From contig CALUKH010000004.1 of NCBI GenBank assembly GCA_944321185.1, positions 62,001-126,000 of the forward strand: DNA of 64,000 nt, written 5' to 3'. A program made the translations under genes and the position numbers. Source of the DNA: an uncultured Alistipes sp. (GTDB taxonomy: Bacteria; Bacteroidota; Bacteroidia; Bacteroidales; Rikenellaceae). Shown in pieces: positions 26,182-34,882 of the stretch. A model generated the notes under the pieces. That model saw only the letters and a program-made list of their open reading frames with translations, had not been told where the DNA came from and did not search any database. Positions within the stretch are counted from its first letter, which is position 1. Every line of letters begins with the position of its first letter.

Positions 26182-28714
26182 GGCTTGACTGTTTTTTCTT
26201 GCGCAGGGCGAAGATGATGGCGGCGAGGGTTCCGAGCAGGATCAGGGCCGAGCATCCGCCCGTGACGGCCTCGACGGTTGTCCAGCCCGGGGCGCGGAAG
26301 CGCCATTCGACGACATGTTCTCCGGCCGGGAGCCGCATGGCGCGCAGCACGTAATCGGCACGGAAGGCCGGAGCCTCCACACCGTCGATGAAGGCCTTCC
26401 AGCCCTTGTCGTAGTAGATTTCGGAGAAGACCGCCACGGCCTCTTCGGGCGCCGCGTATTCGTAGCGGAGGTAGTTGGGCTGATACTCCACGAGGGCGAT
26501 GCGGGCCGAATCGACGGGTGCAGATGCCGTTTGCGGCCGGGTGATGGCGGCCAGCTCCTTCTGGGCATCGGCCACGACGGCCGTCGTGCGGAGGTTGACC
26601 TGCCCCAGCCGGTCGATTTCGTCGCGGGCCGACGGGGCGAAGACGACCGAATCGACGAACCAGGCTGCCCCGAAGGCCGTCGTGCGACGCTGGGCCTGCG
26701 GTTGGCCATCTTCGCCGGGGACGATCACGTAGCGGGTGTTGAGCATGTCGAGCACCGCCGGATTCAGATCGTTCAGGTAGCAGTCGATCAGATCCTGATA
26801 GCGGGCCAGCTTGGCGCCGTGGTATCCGCCCACCGAACGGTGGAAGTAGGAGGTCGTGGCGTCGTTGAAGGGGCTGACCGTGAGGTTCAGCACGCGGTAT
26901 CCGGGATCCTTGTCCTGCATGATGGCGCGGTCGGCGGCCGAGGGGGAGACCTGCGTGTGGCGCGGCGAGACGAAGTCGTCGGTCGAGAGGAAGCGCAGGT
27001 CGACCGGTACGAGGTCGAGCAGCATCACGCCGGCCAGTGCGGCGACCATCGTGCCGCGGCCGATCTTCTTCAGCCCCCACAGGGCGACGCACGCCGCGGC
27101 GAGGAGGATCATGCCCAGCGAACGCCACGCATCGGCCTGCATCATGGCCTTGCGGTCGGCGGCCATTCCGTTGGCCACGGCGTCGCCCCATTCGACATCC
27201 ATGCCGCGGTCGATGTACGACTGCAGGCCGTTGGCGCTGAAGAGCTGGCGGAAGGTTTCGGACATCTGGTCGGCGCTTGCCGCGCGGCCGAAGTCGAAGA
27301 ACGCGCCGCCGGCCACGGCGAAGAGCAGACAGAGGCCTCCGGTGATGCCGGCGGCCCAGGCCAGCCCCTTCCAGAAGCGCTCGCGGGGGATCTCACCCTT
27401 CCAGATGCGCATCAGCGCCAGGGCGCCGAGCAGCGGCACGGCCCACTGAATGACGACCAGCGTCATCGAGACGGTGCGGAACTTGTTGTATCCGGGCAGG
27501 TATCGGAAGGCCAGTTCGGTGAATCCCATCAGGTTGCGGCCCCAGGCCAGCAGCAGCATCACCACGCAGACGGCCGCGATCCACCATTTGTTGCGGCCGC
27601 GGGCCCAGATCAGCCCCAGTACGGCCAGGAAGAGCGCTGCGGCTCCCAGGTAGGTCGGACCGGCCGTGTAGGGCTGTTCGCCCCAGTAGGCGGGGAGCTG
27701 GCGGGCCCAGCTGCCGAGCGACGGGGCGCCCAGCTGACGCCCGATGTCGGTCAGTTCGGCGGCGGTGTGGCCGTCGGCCGGGAGCGTCGTGGCCGATTCG
27801 CGCCCCATGAAGTCGGGGATCAGCAGGTTGAAACTCTCCGTCTTGCCGTAGCTCCAGGCCGTGGCGTAGTCGAGGTCCAGACCGCGTTTGTCGCTTTCGG
27901 AGGTTGTGTTGTCGGGGTCGGAGGCGGCGAGCTCCGAACCGCCGCGGATGGTCTCCTTCGAGTGCTGGGCCGTATACCAGAGGGGGGCGAAGTTCGACCC
28001 GAGGGCCAGTATGCCGGCTGCGGCGAGGGCTGCCGTGCGTACGGCGAATCGTTTGAGGTGCTTCTCGCGCAGCGCGACGATGCCTTCGCTGATCCAGAAG
28101 GCGGCCATCGCCACGAGGAAGTAGTAGGTGATCTGTGGATGGTTGGCGCCGATTTCGAGCGAGGTGGCGAGCGCCGTGACGACCATGCCGGCCCAGACGT
28201 TCTGCCGCATCACCATCCATGCCCCGCCCATCATCAGCGGAGCGTAGACCAGCGCCCACATCTTGGTGATGTGGCCGGCGCCGATGATCAGCAGGAAGTA
28301 GGTCGAGAATCCGTAAGCCAGTGCCGGGACGATGCCGACCCAGGGGTTGACGCCGCCGATCAGCAGCATGAGCCACATCGAGACCATGGCGAAGAAGAGA
28401 AAGGCTGCCGGCGTATCGATCCAGCGGACGATCTTCCCGACGTAGTTCTTGACCAGCTGGGCCGGGTAGGCGACGTTGATCAGGTAGGCGGGCATGCCGC
28501 CGAACATGCCGCCGGTCCACTGGGGATCCTCGCCGGTGCGGGCTCTCATGTCGGAGATGTCCTTGGCCATGCCCTCGTACTGGATGACGTCGTGCTGCGG
28601 CAGCACGTCGCCCCGGAACTGCGGTGCGCAGTAGAGGGCGGCCGTCAGGAAAAAGATCACCAGAGCCGCCGCCGTGGCGAACAAACCTGTGCGTTTTTCT
28701 TTGCTGAAAACCAT
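26171..28714 (-). CDS. YfhO family polytopic membrane protein
   Basis: 847 residues with about a dozen hydrophobic segments and a soluble C-terminal region (QPNYLRYEYAAPEEAVAVFSEIYYDKGWKAFIDG) ending in one more TM helix. The C-terminal phrase about a stretch of Tyr, Lys, Gly and Trp (YYDKGWKAF) is the hallmark of YfhO, a GT-C-like family linked to glycosylation of envelope polymers in some Firmicutes. Substrate unknown here. It has its own promoter, back to back with the polyprenyl synthase gene. Confidence 0.85.
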   Translation of the reverse strand: MVFSKEKRTGLFATAAALVIFFLTAALYCAPQFRGDVLPQHDVIQYEGMAKDISDMRARTGEDPQWTGGMFGGMPAYLINVAYPAQLVKNYVGKIVRWIDTPAAFLFFAMVSMWLMLLIGGVNPWVGIVPALAYGFSTYFLLIIGAGHITKMWALVYAPLMMGGAWMVMRQNVWAGMVVTALATSLEIGANHPQITYYFLVAMAAFWISEGIVALREKHLKRFAVRTAALAAAGILALGSNFAPLWYTAQHSKETIRGGSELAASDPDNTTSESDKRGLDLDYATAWSYGKTESFNLLIPDFMGRESATTLPADGHTAAELTDIGRQLGAPSLGSWARQLPAYWGEQPYTAGPTYLGAAALFLAVLGLIWARGRNKWWIAAVCVVMLLLAWGRNLMGFTELAFRYLPGYNKFRTVSMTLVVIQWAVPLLGALALMRIWKGEIPRERFWKGLAWAAGITGGLCLLFAVAGGAFFDFGRAASADQMSETFRQLFSANGLQSYIDRGMDVEWGDAVANGMAADRKAMMQADAWRSLGMILLAAACVALWGLKKIGRGTMVAALAGVMLLDLVPVDLRFLSTDDFVSPRHTQVSPSAADRAIMQDKDPGYRVLNLTVSPFNDATTSYFHRSVGGYHGAKLARYQDLIDCYLNDLNPAVLDMLNTRYVIVPGEDGQPQAQRRTTAFGAAWFVDSVVFAPSARDEIDRLGQVNLRTTAVVADAQKELAAITRPQTASAPVDSARIALVEYQPNYLRYEYAAPEEAVAVFSEIYYDKGWKAFIDGVEAPAFRADYVLRAMRLPAGEHVVEWRFRAPGWTTVEAVTGGCSALILLGTLAAIIFALRKKKQSSHEG

Positions 28715-28737
28715 TTCGTCAACACTTAATCAATGGC

Positions 28738-28745
28738 CAAAGGTA
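28738..28745 (-). promoter_or_regulatory. -7 box for the YfhO gene
   Basis: Minus-strand TACCTTTG, exact TAnnTTTG, ending 23 bases before the ATG at 28714. No convincing -33 box. It lies 43 bases from the divergent plus-strand -7 box at 28789. Confidence 0.6.
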
Positions 28746-28788
28746 CGAAAAAAGCGCGATAGTCCGCGTGTGGAATGGGAAAAATGAC

Positions 28789-28796
28789 TATCTTTG
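28789..28796 (+). promoter_or_regulatory. -7 box for the polyprenyl synthase gene
   Basis: TATCTTTG, exact TAnnTTTG, ends only five bases before the likely ATG at 28802. Transcription starting about seven bases downstream of the box would begin at or near the start codon, so the mRNA would have almost no leader. Confidence 0.6.
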
Positions 28797-28801
28797 CAAG
28801 T

Positions 28802-29791
28802 ATGATTACGCTTGATTCTATCCGCAAGCCCGTCACGGCGGAACTGGCCGCGTTCGAAGAGTTCGTTGAACGGCAGTTCACGGCCGAGGGAGAATTGCTG
28901 TCCGATATGTTGCGCTATGCGCTTTCCGCCCGCGGCAAGGGGATCCGGCCTACGCTGGTGATGCTCTCCGCGGCGATGAATGCTCCGGTCAAGGGGGCCG
29001 CAACGGGCCGTCGGGCCTGTCTGGCGGCGATGCTGGTCGAGATGATCCACGTGGCATCGCTGATCCACGACGATGTGATCGACGAGGCCGACACGCGCCG
29101 CGGCCATGCCTCGGTGAATGCCCGCTGGCAGTCGCACAAGGCCGTCATCCTGGGCGATTACATCCTCGCGCGGAACATGAACATCGGCCTTCTGAGCGGA
29201 CAGTTCGATCTGGTGACGCACATCTGCGGATCCATGGCTGCATTATGTGAGGGAGAGGTTTTGCAGGACGAATGTGCTGCCAACCGGACGATGACCCGCA
29301 AGTCCTATCTCGACATCATCTATAAAAAGACGGCGTGCCTGCTGGGAGTGAGCTCTTCGGCCGGCGCGCTGGCCGTAGGGGCTACCCGCGACCGGGTGAC
29401 TACGATGCGCCGTTTCGGCGAAGCGTTGGGCATGGCCTTCCAGATCCAGGACGACATCCTGGACTACACGCCGACCGCACAGACGGGAAAACCCGCCTGC
29501 AACGATCTGCGCGAAGGAAAGATCACGCTTCCGCTGCTGTCGGTCCTCGAAGGCGCCTCGGAAGAGCGCCGCGTCGAGTTGATCGACCGTCTGGCCCGCT
29601 GCCACGAGGATGATGCCGCGGTGGAGTACCTCCGTTCCACGGTGGAACAGGAGGGCGGTCTGCGTCAGGCCGGCGACGTGATGAAGGGTTACATCACGCG
29701 GGCCGTCGAGATGCTCTCGGATTACGAAGATTCGGAGTATCGTTCGGCACTTGTGAACCTTTGCGCCTATGTCGCGGAGCGGGATCGTTGA
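28802..29791 (+). CDS. Polyprenyl diphosphate synthase family protein
   Basis: 329 residues from ATG 28802 (MITLDSIRKPV). An upstream in-frame ATG at 28775 is rejected because the promoter -7 box lies between them. The two Asp-rich motifs are present: HDDVIDEAD near 89-97 and IQDDILDY near 215-222. The trans-prenyltransferase condenses IPP onto an allylic diphosphate; a medium-chain product for menaquinone side chains is likely, but chain length cannot be read with certainty. Confidence 0.92.
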   Translation: MITLDSIRKPVTAELAAFEEFVERQFTAEGELLSDMLRYALSARGKGIRPTLVMLSAAMNAPVKGAATGRRACLAAMLVEMIHVASLIHDDVIDEADTRRGHASVNARWQSHKAVILGDYILARNMNIGLLSGQFDLVTHICGSMAALCEGEVLQDECAANRTMTRKSYLDIIYKKTACLLGVSSSAGALAVGATRDRVTTMRRFGEALGMAFQIQDDILDYTPTAQTGKPACNDLREGKITLPLLSVLEGASEERRVELIDRLARCHEDDAAVEYLRSTVEQEGGLRQAGDVMKGYITRAVEMLSDYEDSEYRSALVNLCAYVAERDR

Positions 29792-29825
29792 CTCGAACTC
29801 ATTAACCTAATATTATAAAACCAAT

Positions 29826-31115
29826 ATGGAACAAACGCAAAAGAAAAACTACACGCTGCCCATCATCATGATGTTCGCGCTCTTTGCGATGATCTCCTTC
29901 GTGACGGGTCTGACGAACCCGCTGGGAGTGATCGTGAAAAACCAGTTCTCCGTGGCGAACTGGATGTCGCAGCTGGGTAATGCCGCCAACTTCATCGCCT
30001 ATGCCTTCATGGGCCTTCCGGCGGGTCTGATGCTCAAACGCATCGGTTACAAGAAGACGGCGCTGGTGGCCGTGGCCGTGGGTTTCATCGGCGTGGGCAT
30101 CCAGTTCCTGGCCGGTGAGGCGGGCAGCTTCGCCGTCTATCTGGCGGGCGCCTTCGTCTCGGGATTCTCGATGTGCATGCTCAACACGGTCGTCAACCCG
30201 ATGCTCAACACGCTCGGCGGTGGCGGCAAGAAGGGTAATCAGCTGATTCAGTTCGGTGGTTCGCTGAACTCGATCTCGGCAACGATCGTCCCGATTCTGG
30301 TCGGTTACCTGATGGGTAATGCGGCCAATGCGACGATCAGCGACGCCGCTCCGGCCCTGTTCATCGCCATGGGTATCTTCGCACTGGTCTTCATCGTGCT
30401 GCTGGCCGTGAAGATCCCCGAGCCGTATGCCATCGAGGAGGCCAAGTCGGCCAAGAAGGACAAGTACAGCGCCATGTCGTTCCGTCACTTCGTGCTCGGT
30501 ACGGTGGCCATCTTTATTTATGTAGGTGTCGAGGTGGGTATTCCCAACTTCATGAACCTCTTCCTGACGGCCTCGCCCGATGCTGCGACGAGCGGTATGG
30601 GAATCGCCGCAGCGGCAGCCGGTTCGCTGGTCGGCACCTACTGGTTCCTGATGATGATCGGCCGACTGGTCGGCGGACTGATCGGCGGTAAGGTTTCGAG
30701 CCGCATGCAGCTGATGGTGGTTTGTCTGGTGGCGATCGTATTCGTGCTGCTGGGCATCTTCGCCCCGACGACGGTCGAGGGCCGCATGCCGGTCTTCACG
30801 GGTACGGGCTTCGCCATGATCAAGGTGCCGATCGGCGTGATGTTCCTCACGCTGTGCGGTCTGTGCACCTCGGTGATGTGGGGCGGCATCTTCAACCTGG
30901 CGGTCGAGGGCCTCGGCAAATACACCTCGATGGGTTCGGGTATCTTCATGATGATGGTTTGCGGCGGCGGTATTCTGCCGCTGATCCAGGGCTACGTGGC
31001 CGACCTGGCCGGCTATCTGTCGAGCTACTGGGTGATCATCGCCGGTCTGCTTTACATGCTCTACTATGCCGTAGCCGGATCGAAGAACGTAAACAAGGAT
31101 ATTCCGGTGGACTAA
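29826..31115 (+). CDS. MFS transporter, FucP/GlcP-like sugar permease
   Basis: 429 residues with twelve predicted hydrophobic helices. TM1-2 contain FVTGLTNPLGVIVKN and the segment NTVVNPMLNTLGGGGKKGNQLIQFGGSLNSIS, which resembles the fucose-galactose-glucose:H+ symporter family. It would move a monosaccharide with protons across the inner membrane; which sugar is not clear. It starts 34 bases after the polyprenyl synthase and ends at a good terminator. Confidence 0.85.
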   Translation: MEQTQKKNYTLPIIMMFALFAMISFVTGLTNPLGVIVKNQFSVANWMSQLGNAANFIAYAFMGLPAGLMLKRIGYKKTALVAVAVGFIGVGIQFLAGEAGSFAVYLAGAFVSGFSMCMLNTVVNPMLNTLGGGGKKGNQLIQFGGSLNSISATIVPILVGYLMGNAANATISDAAPALFIAMGIFALVFIVLLAVKIPEPYAIEEAKSAKKDKYSAMSFRHFVLGTVAIFIYVGVEVGIPNFMNLFLTASPDAATSGMGIAAAAAGSLVGTYWFLMMIGRLVGGLIGGKVSSRMQLMVVCLVAIVFVLLGIFAPTTVEGRMPVFTGTGFAMIKVPIGVMFLTLCGLCTSVMWGGIFNLAVEGLGKYTSMGSGIFMMMVCGGGILPLIQGYVADLAGYLSSYWVIIAGLLYMLYYAVAGSKNVNKDIPVD

Positions 31116-31142
31116 CCGCTGCGGAATCCTTTCCGGAAATGG

Positions 31143-31177
31143 ACGGAGCGACCCCTGCGGGCCGCTCCGTTTTTTTT
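31143..31177 (+). terminator. Intrinsic terminator after the MFS gene
   Basis: ACGGAGCG (31143-31150) pairs with CGCTCCGT (31163-31170); CCC and GGG extend the stem after a one-base mismatch around the loop CTGC. A run of eight T follows. Confidence 0.9.
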
Positions 31178-31341
31178 GTGCGGGGCTGTGTCGGACTGGT
31201 GGTCTGCCGGATTGTTTCGGGGGGCTGACGGACCGGCCGGCGTCGGGATGTGTGTATCGGTGTCGGGAGAGGGGCTCCTCATCCGGTCAGGGGTGTTCTT
31301 CTCTTCGCCATTTCAGCCCTTGCCGGATTGCGGGCAGGCAA

Positions 31342-31379
31342 AAAAAATGTCTTCCGGAGAGCTCCGGAAGACATTTTTT
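31342..31379. terminator. Intrinsic terminator after rplS (bidirectional)
   Basis: AAAAAATGTCTTCCGGA (31342-31358) and TCCGGAAGACATTTTTT (31363-31379) are perfectly complementary around GAGC. On the minus strand, downstream of rplS, the T-run continues into TTTTTTT. The stretch 31178-31341 between the two terminators holds nothing I can name. Confidence 0.88.
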
Positions 31380-31396
31380 CGAGCGATTCCCGCGGA

Positions 31397-31774
31397 TTAT
31401 TTCTCCGTGCGGGTCATGCGCTTCTCCTTGATGCGGGCCTTCTTGCCGGTCAGATCGCGGAGATAGTAGATGCGGGCGCGACGTACGACACCGACCTTGT
31501 TGACTTCGATCTTGTCGATGTGGGGCGAGTAGAGGGGGAAGATACGCTCTACGCCTACGCCGTTCGAGACCTTGCGGATGGTGAACATCTTGGTCTTGCC
31601 CGAACCCTTGATCTGGATAACGACACCGCGGAAGCTCTGTACGCGCTCCTTGTTACCCTCGATGATTCGGTAAGATACGGTGATCGTGTCACCGGCCTTG
31701 AACGACGGCACGTCTGCATCCGTCTTGGGCCACATCTGCTCGTTGACGAGCTTGATGATTGCGTCCTTGTTCAT
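31397..31774 (-). CDS. rplS: 50S ribosomal protein L19
   Basis: 125 residues. It has the L19 core: [56 protein letters not shown] and [21 protein letters not shown]19 sits at the interface of the ribosomal subunits. It is alone in its transcript. The only good promoter lies about 250 bases upstream (32022-32054), so the leader is unusually long and contains a G9/polypurine element. Confidence 0.97.
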   Translation of the reverse strand: MNKDAIIKLVNEQMWPKTDADVPSFKAGDTITVSYRIIEGNKERVQSFRGVVIQIKGSGKTKMFTIRKVSNGVGVERIFPLYSPHIDKIEVNKVGVVRRARIYYLRDLTGKKARIKEKRMTRTEK

Positions 31775-31904
31775 TGTTGCAACAAAATTTTAAAGTTTCG
31801 TACTCGACATTCCCGCTGCGGTTTGCTACCATACCGGACTTTTTCCGATAATCCTGCGGTTCGGGGGTGCGACGTCCGGTGATGCGGTCATCCGACCTGC
31901 TCCC

Positions 31905-31979
31905 GGCTCATCACTCGTTTTACACGCTCTCCACGTCTCCTTCTCTCTCCTCTTGCCTGCCCCCCCCCGCGTTTGCTCT
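31905..31979 (-). repeat. G9/polypurine intergenic element, copy 2
   Basis: On the minus strand: exactly nine G (31970-31978), then AGGCAAGAGGAGAGAGAAGG and GGAGAGCGTGTAAAACGAG, followed by GAGCCGGGAG...GATGACC downstream. Copy 3 at 61117-61184 shares AAGAGGAG, GGAGAG, GTGTGAAA, GAGCC and GATGAC in the same order. Confidence 0.6.
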
Positions 31980-32021
31980 ACCGCCCAATGAAAGAGGTCG
32001 ATATACGCCCAGATGGGAGTG

Positions 32022-32054
32022 CAAAGATAAAGAGAAAAAATGATACGATGCAAA
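32022..32054 (-). promoter_or_regulatory. Promoter for rplS
   Basis: Minus-strand TATCTTTG (32022-32029) with TTTG (32051-32054) 21 bases upstream, both consensus. Predicted transcription start near 32015, about 240 bases ahead of the rplS ATG. Confidence 0.7.
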
Positions 32055-32083
32055 TTAAAGCGTGAAAAAAGCGCGATTATTCG

Positions 32084-32091
32084 TACCTTTG
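32084..32091 (+). promoter_or_regulatory. -7 box for surE
   Basis: TACCTTTG, exact TAnnTTTG, 99 bases before the surE ATG. It lies inside the longest open frame, which shows that the upstream in-frame ATG at 32062 is not the start. No clear -33 box. Confidence 0.6.
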
Positions 32092-32190
32092 CCCTCACGG
32101 CCCGAGGGCGGACAACCTCCCGGGGTGCTTCGATTGGCTGTCGGCCAATGCCCCGCATGCCGCTTCCCGGGCGAGGATCGAAACAAGCCT

Positions 32191-32997
32191 ATGGAAAACG
32201 AACGATTGATATTGGTCACCAACGACGACGGCTATGCCTCGAAAGGCTTTGCCGCCGCCATCGACGTGGCCCGGACCTTCGGCCGGGTCGTGGCCGTGGC
32301 TCCCGAGACGCCGCAGAGCGGCATGAGCCAGGCCATCACGATGTATAACCCGCTCTATCTGCGCCGCATCAGCCAGGAGCCCGGCGTGGAGATCTACTCC
32401 TTCTCGGGCACGCCGGTCGACTGCGTGAAGATGGCCTTCGACTACCTTCTGCGCGATGCACGGATCGATCTGGTCATCTCGGGCATCAACCACGGCTCGA
32501 ATTCGGCGGTCAACGTCCTCTATTCGGGAACGATGGGGGCGGCTATCGAGGGGAGCTTCTACGGCTGTCCGGCCGTGGGGCTGTCGCTCGACGACCACGG
32601 CGCCGATGCCGACTTCGAGGCGGCGATGATCTACGGACGGCAGATCATCGGCGAGGTGCTCTCGCGGCCGGTCGAGCTGCCGCTGTGCCTGAACGTGAAC
32701 GTCCCGGTCGGACGCCCCGACGAACTGCACGGCATCCGGTTGTGCCGTCAGAACCGCGGCTTCTGGCGCGAGGAGTTCTACCGTCACGAGGATCCGCGCG
32801 GAAGGGAGTATTTCTGGCTGACGGGCGACTTCGTCAACGGCGAACCCGATGCGGAGGATACCGACGAGTGGGCCCTGCACAACGGCTACGTCTCGGTGGT
32901 CCCCGTGCACACCGATCTGACGGACTACCGGCAGCTGGAGCGTCTGCGGCGCTTTTTCCCCACGGCGTGCGACGGAGCACCCGAATCCCGAAAATAA
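32191..32997 (+). CDS. surE: 5'/3'-nucleotidase SurE
   Basis: 268 residues from ATG 32191 (MENERLILVTNDDGY). The metal site TNDDGY is at 10-15, and SGTPVDCVKMAF, ISGINHGSNSAVNVLYSGTMGAA and LCLNVNVP follow as in other SurE enzymes. It removes phosphate from nucleoside monophosphates and acts in nucleotide salvage or stress survival. In Bacteroidota surE often sits near lpxB; here it stands alone. Confidence 0.95.
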   Translation: MENERLILVTNDDGYASKGFAAAIDVARTFGRVVAVAPETPQSGMSQAITMYNPLYLRRISQEPGVEIYSFSGTPVDCVKMAFDYLLRDARIDLVISGINHGSNSAVNVLYSGTMGAAIEGSFYGCPAVGLSLDDHGADADFEAAMIYGRQIIGEVLSRPVELPLCLNVNVPVGRPDELHGIRLCRQNRGFWREEFYRHEDPRGREYFWLTGDFVNGEPDAEDTDEWALHNGYVSVVPVHTDLTDYRQLERLRRFFPTACDGAPESRK

Positions 32998-33032
32998 CGG
33001 CGAAATCGTGCGGTCGATTGGCCGCCGTTTCG

Positions 33033-33040
33033 TATCTTTG
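33033..33040 (+). promoter_or_regulatory. -7 box for the two-component genes
   Basis: TATCTTTG, exact TAnnTTTG, ends 21 bases before the histidine kinase ATG at 33062. Confidence 0.6.
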
Positions 33041-33061
33041 TAGAAACTGACTCTGACGCCT

Positions 33062-34039
33062 ATGCTCATCCGGATTCTGTTGGTCATTTCGATCGTCATC
33101 CAGTGCGTGGCCACGGGCTATGCGCTGCGGCTGGTCCGCACCACGAAGTACAATTCGGTGTGGATTCTCTTCATCGTGGGTTTCTCGCTGTTGTCCGTCG
33201 AACGGCTCATTCAGCTGTTAGTGGAGTCGGGCGTGGAGGTGATTTCGCGATGGTGGTTCGCCTACCTGGGGATCGTGATCTCGGTCTGCCTCTCGATCGG
33301 CGTGATGTACGCCCACAAGCTGTTCAAGTACATTGCCCGCCTGAACCGCCAGCGGTCGCTGTTGAACAAGCGCATCCTCACGGCCGTGCTGCGGACGGAG
33401 GAGAAGGCCCGTTCGCGCTTCTCGAAGGAGCTGCACGACGGCCTGGGCCCGCTGCTGTCGTCGGCCAAGATGTCGCTCTCGGCCCTCTCGCGCGAGGAGC
33501 ACAGCCCCGAACAGCGCGAAATCATCGCCAATACGACCTACGTCATCGACGAGGCGATCCGTTCGCTGCGTGAGATCTCGAACAACCTTTCGCCGCACGT
33601 GCTCAACGACTTCGGACTGGCGCGCGGCGTGCAGAACTTCATCGACAAGAGCGCCGCGATGCACGACGTGAAGATCCGCTTCACGACCAATCTGCGCGGC
33701 GAACGCTACGATACGGACATCGAGGTGATCCTCTACCGGGTGATCTGCGAGCTGATCAACAATTCGCTCAAGCATGCCGCCTGCACGGAGGTGAATCTCT
33801 CGCTGGCGCAGAACGGCCCCGAACTGGCGCTCGACTACTCGGACAACGGCCGGGGATTCAATCCGCAGGCGATGATGGACTGCGGCATGGGGCTGTCGAA
33901 CATCGCCTCGCGGATCAACTCGCTGGGCGGAACCTTCGACATCACCTCGTCGAAGGGCAAGGGCATGCGTGCCGCCATCCGCGTCAATACGCAGCAGGAG
34001 CCGGCTCCCGTCCGCAAGAACCGCAAACGCCGCCGCTGA
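33062..34039 (+). CDS. Sensor histidine kinase (HisKA_3/NarL-type partner)
   Basis: 325 residues. About three hydrophobic helices fill the first 90 residues, with almost no extracytoplasmic domain, then a basic linker and the phosphoacceptor helix FSKELHDGLGPLLSS with His125. The ATPase part has CELINNSLKHA, DYSDNGRGF and GMGLSNIASRINSLGG. A short Arg/Lys-rich tail ends the protein. The signal may be sensed in the membrane. It lies directly before its response regulator (one base apart). Confidence 0.92.
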   Translation: MLIRILLVISIVIQCVATGYALRLVRTTKYNSVWILFIVGFSLLSVERLIQLLVESGVEVISRWWFAYLGIVISVCLSIGVMYAHKLFKYIARLNRQRSLLNKRILTAVLRTEEKARSRFSKELHDGLGPLLSSAKMSLSALSREEHSPEQREIIANTTYVIDEAIRSLREISNNLSPHVLNDFGLARGVQNFIDKSAAMHDVKIRFTTNLRGERYDTDIEVILYRVICELINNSLKHAACTEVNLSLAQNGPELALDYSDNGRGFNPQAMMDCGMGLSNIASRINSLGGTFDITSSKGKGMRAAIRVNTQQEPAPVRKNRKRRR

Positions 34040-34040
34040 G

Positions 34041-34676
34041 ATGGACCGCCGCATCATACTTGTCGATGATCATTCGCTCTTCCGCAACGGTTTGCGGGGG
34101 CTTCTGGAGCATTGTGCCGGCTGTCACGTCGTGGGCGAGGCGGCCAGCGGCGAAGAGTTTCTGGCGATGATCGATTCGGTCGAGGCCGACATCGTCTTCA
34201 TGGACTTCGCCATGCCGGGGCTCGACGGCGCCCAGACCACCGAACGTGCCCTGGCGCGCCATCCCGAACTGCGTATCATCACGCTGTCGATGTTCGGCGA
34301 GGAGAGCTACTATTCGCGCATGGTCGAGGCCGGGGCGCGGGGCTTTCTGCTGAAGGATTCCGACATCGGCGACGTGCTGGAGGCCATGGATACGGTGATG
34401 GCCGGCGGCAGTTACTTCTCGCCGCAGCTGCTCACGTCGCTCACGGGACGGATGCGCACGCGCGAGGATACGCCCGACGAACCCCTCTCGTCGCGCGAAC
34501 GGGAGATTCTGGTGGCCGTGTGCCAGGGGCTTTCGAATCAGGAGATTGCCGATGCGCTGTTCATCTCGAAACGCACGGTCGACAAGCATCGGGCCAACAT
34601 CCTCGAGAAGACCGGTTGCAAGAATACCGCCTCGCTGGTGGTCTACGCCATCCGCAACGGGATCGTGGAGATCTGA
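34041..34676 (+). CDS. LuxR/NarL-type response regulator
   Basis: 211 residues from ATG 34041 (MDRRIILVDDHSLFRNGL); longer upstream frames lie inside the kinase gene. Receiver domain: acidic pair D9 D10, phosphoacceptor D55 in FMDFAMPG, Lys in LLKDSD. Helix-turn-helix in the last 60 residues: LSSREREILVAVCQGLSNQ and ISKRTVDKHRANILEKTG. It should act on DNA when phosphorylated by the neighbouring kinase. Targets are unknown; no operon follows on the same strand. Confidence 0.94.
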   Translation: MDRRIILVDDHSLFRNGLRGLLEHCAGCHVVGEAASGEEFLAMIDSVEADIVFMDFAMPGLDGAQTTERALARHPELRIITLSMFGEESYYSRMVEAGARGFLLKDSDIGDVLEAMDTVMAGGSYFSPQLLTSLTGRMRTREDTPDEPLSSREREILVAVCQGLSNQEIADALFISKRTVDKHRANILEKTGCKNTASLVVYAIRNGIVEI

Positions 34677-34882
34677 TCTCCGGGCCGGCAGATGTTGTCC
34701 GGGCAGGTGTTGACAGGAGGAGAGGCCCCGTCGCGGAGGCTTGTATGGCCCCGGGGAGGGGAATTGTGATTTGCTGGAGCTGCTCTTCGGAGCGGCTCTT
34801 GTCGTTTGGGAGGTTTTGGCCGCATGAATGAACGGGTATTGTGATGGCCCCGATGGCCCAGGTGATCCATGGGTGGCGACGG
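34677..34882. repeat. Convergent spacer with degenerate duplications
   Basis: 206 bases between the response regulator and cls. Imperfect neighbours include GCAGATGTTGTC / GCAGGTGTTGACA and GGAGCTGCTCTTC / GGAGCGGCTCTTGTC and GATGGCCCCGATGGCCC. There is no T-run hairpin that I would call a terminator. Confidence 0.45.

Larger units (their letters stand above)
31775..32190. other. 416-base divergent gap between rplS and surE
   Basis: It holds the rplS leader (about 31775-32015 on the minus strand), the G9/polypurine element copy 2 inside that leader, two back-to-back promoters (32022-32054 minus, 32084-32091 plus) and a surE leader of about 90 bases. Open frames through this region cross the promoter boxes and are not genes. 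Confidence 0.7.

Noticed and set aside
32062..32190. N-terminal extension of SurE
   Set aside because: It contains a TACCTTTG promoter box, and SurE proteins start just before the TNDDG motif.
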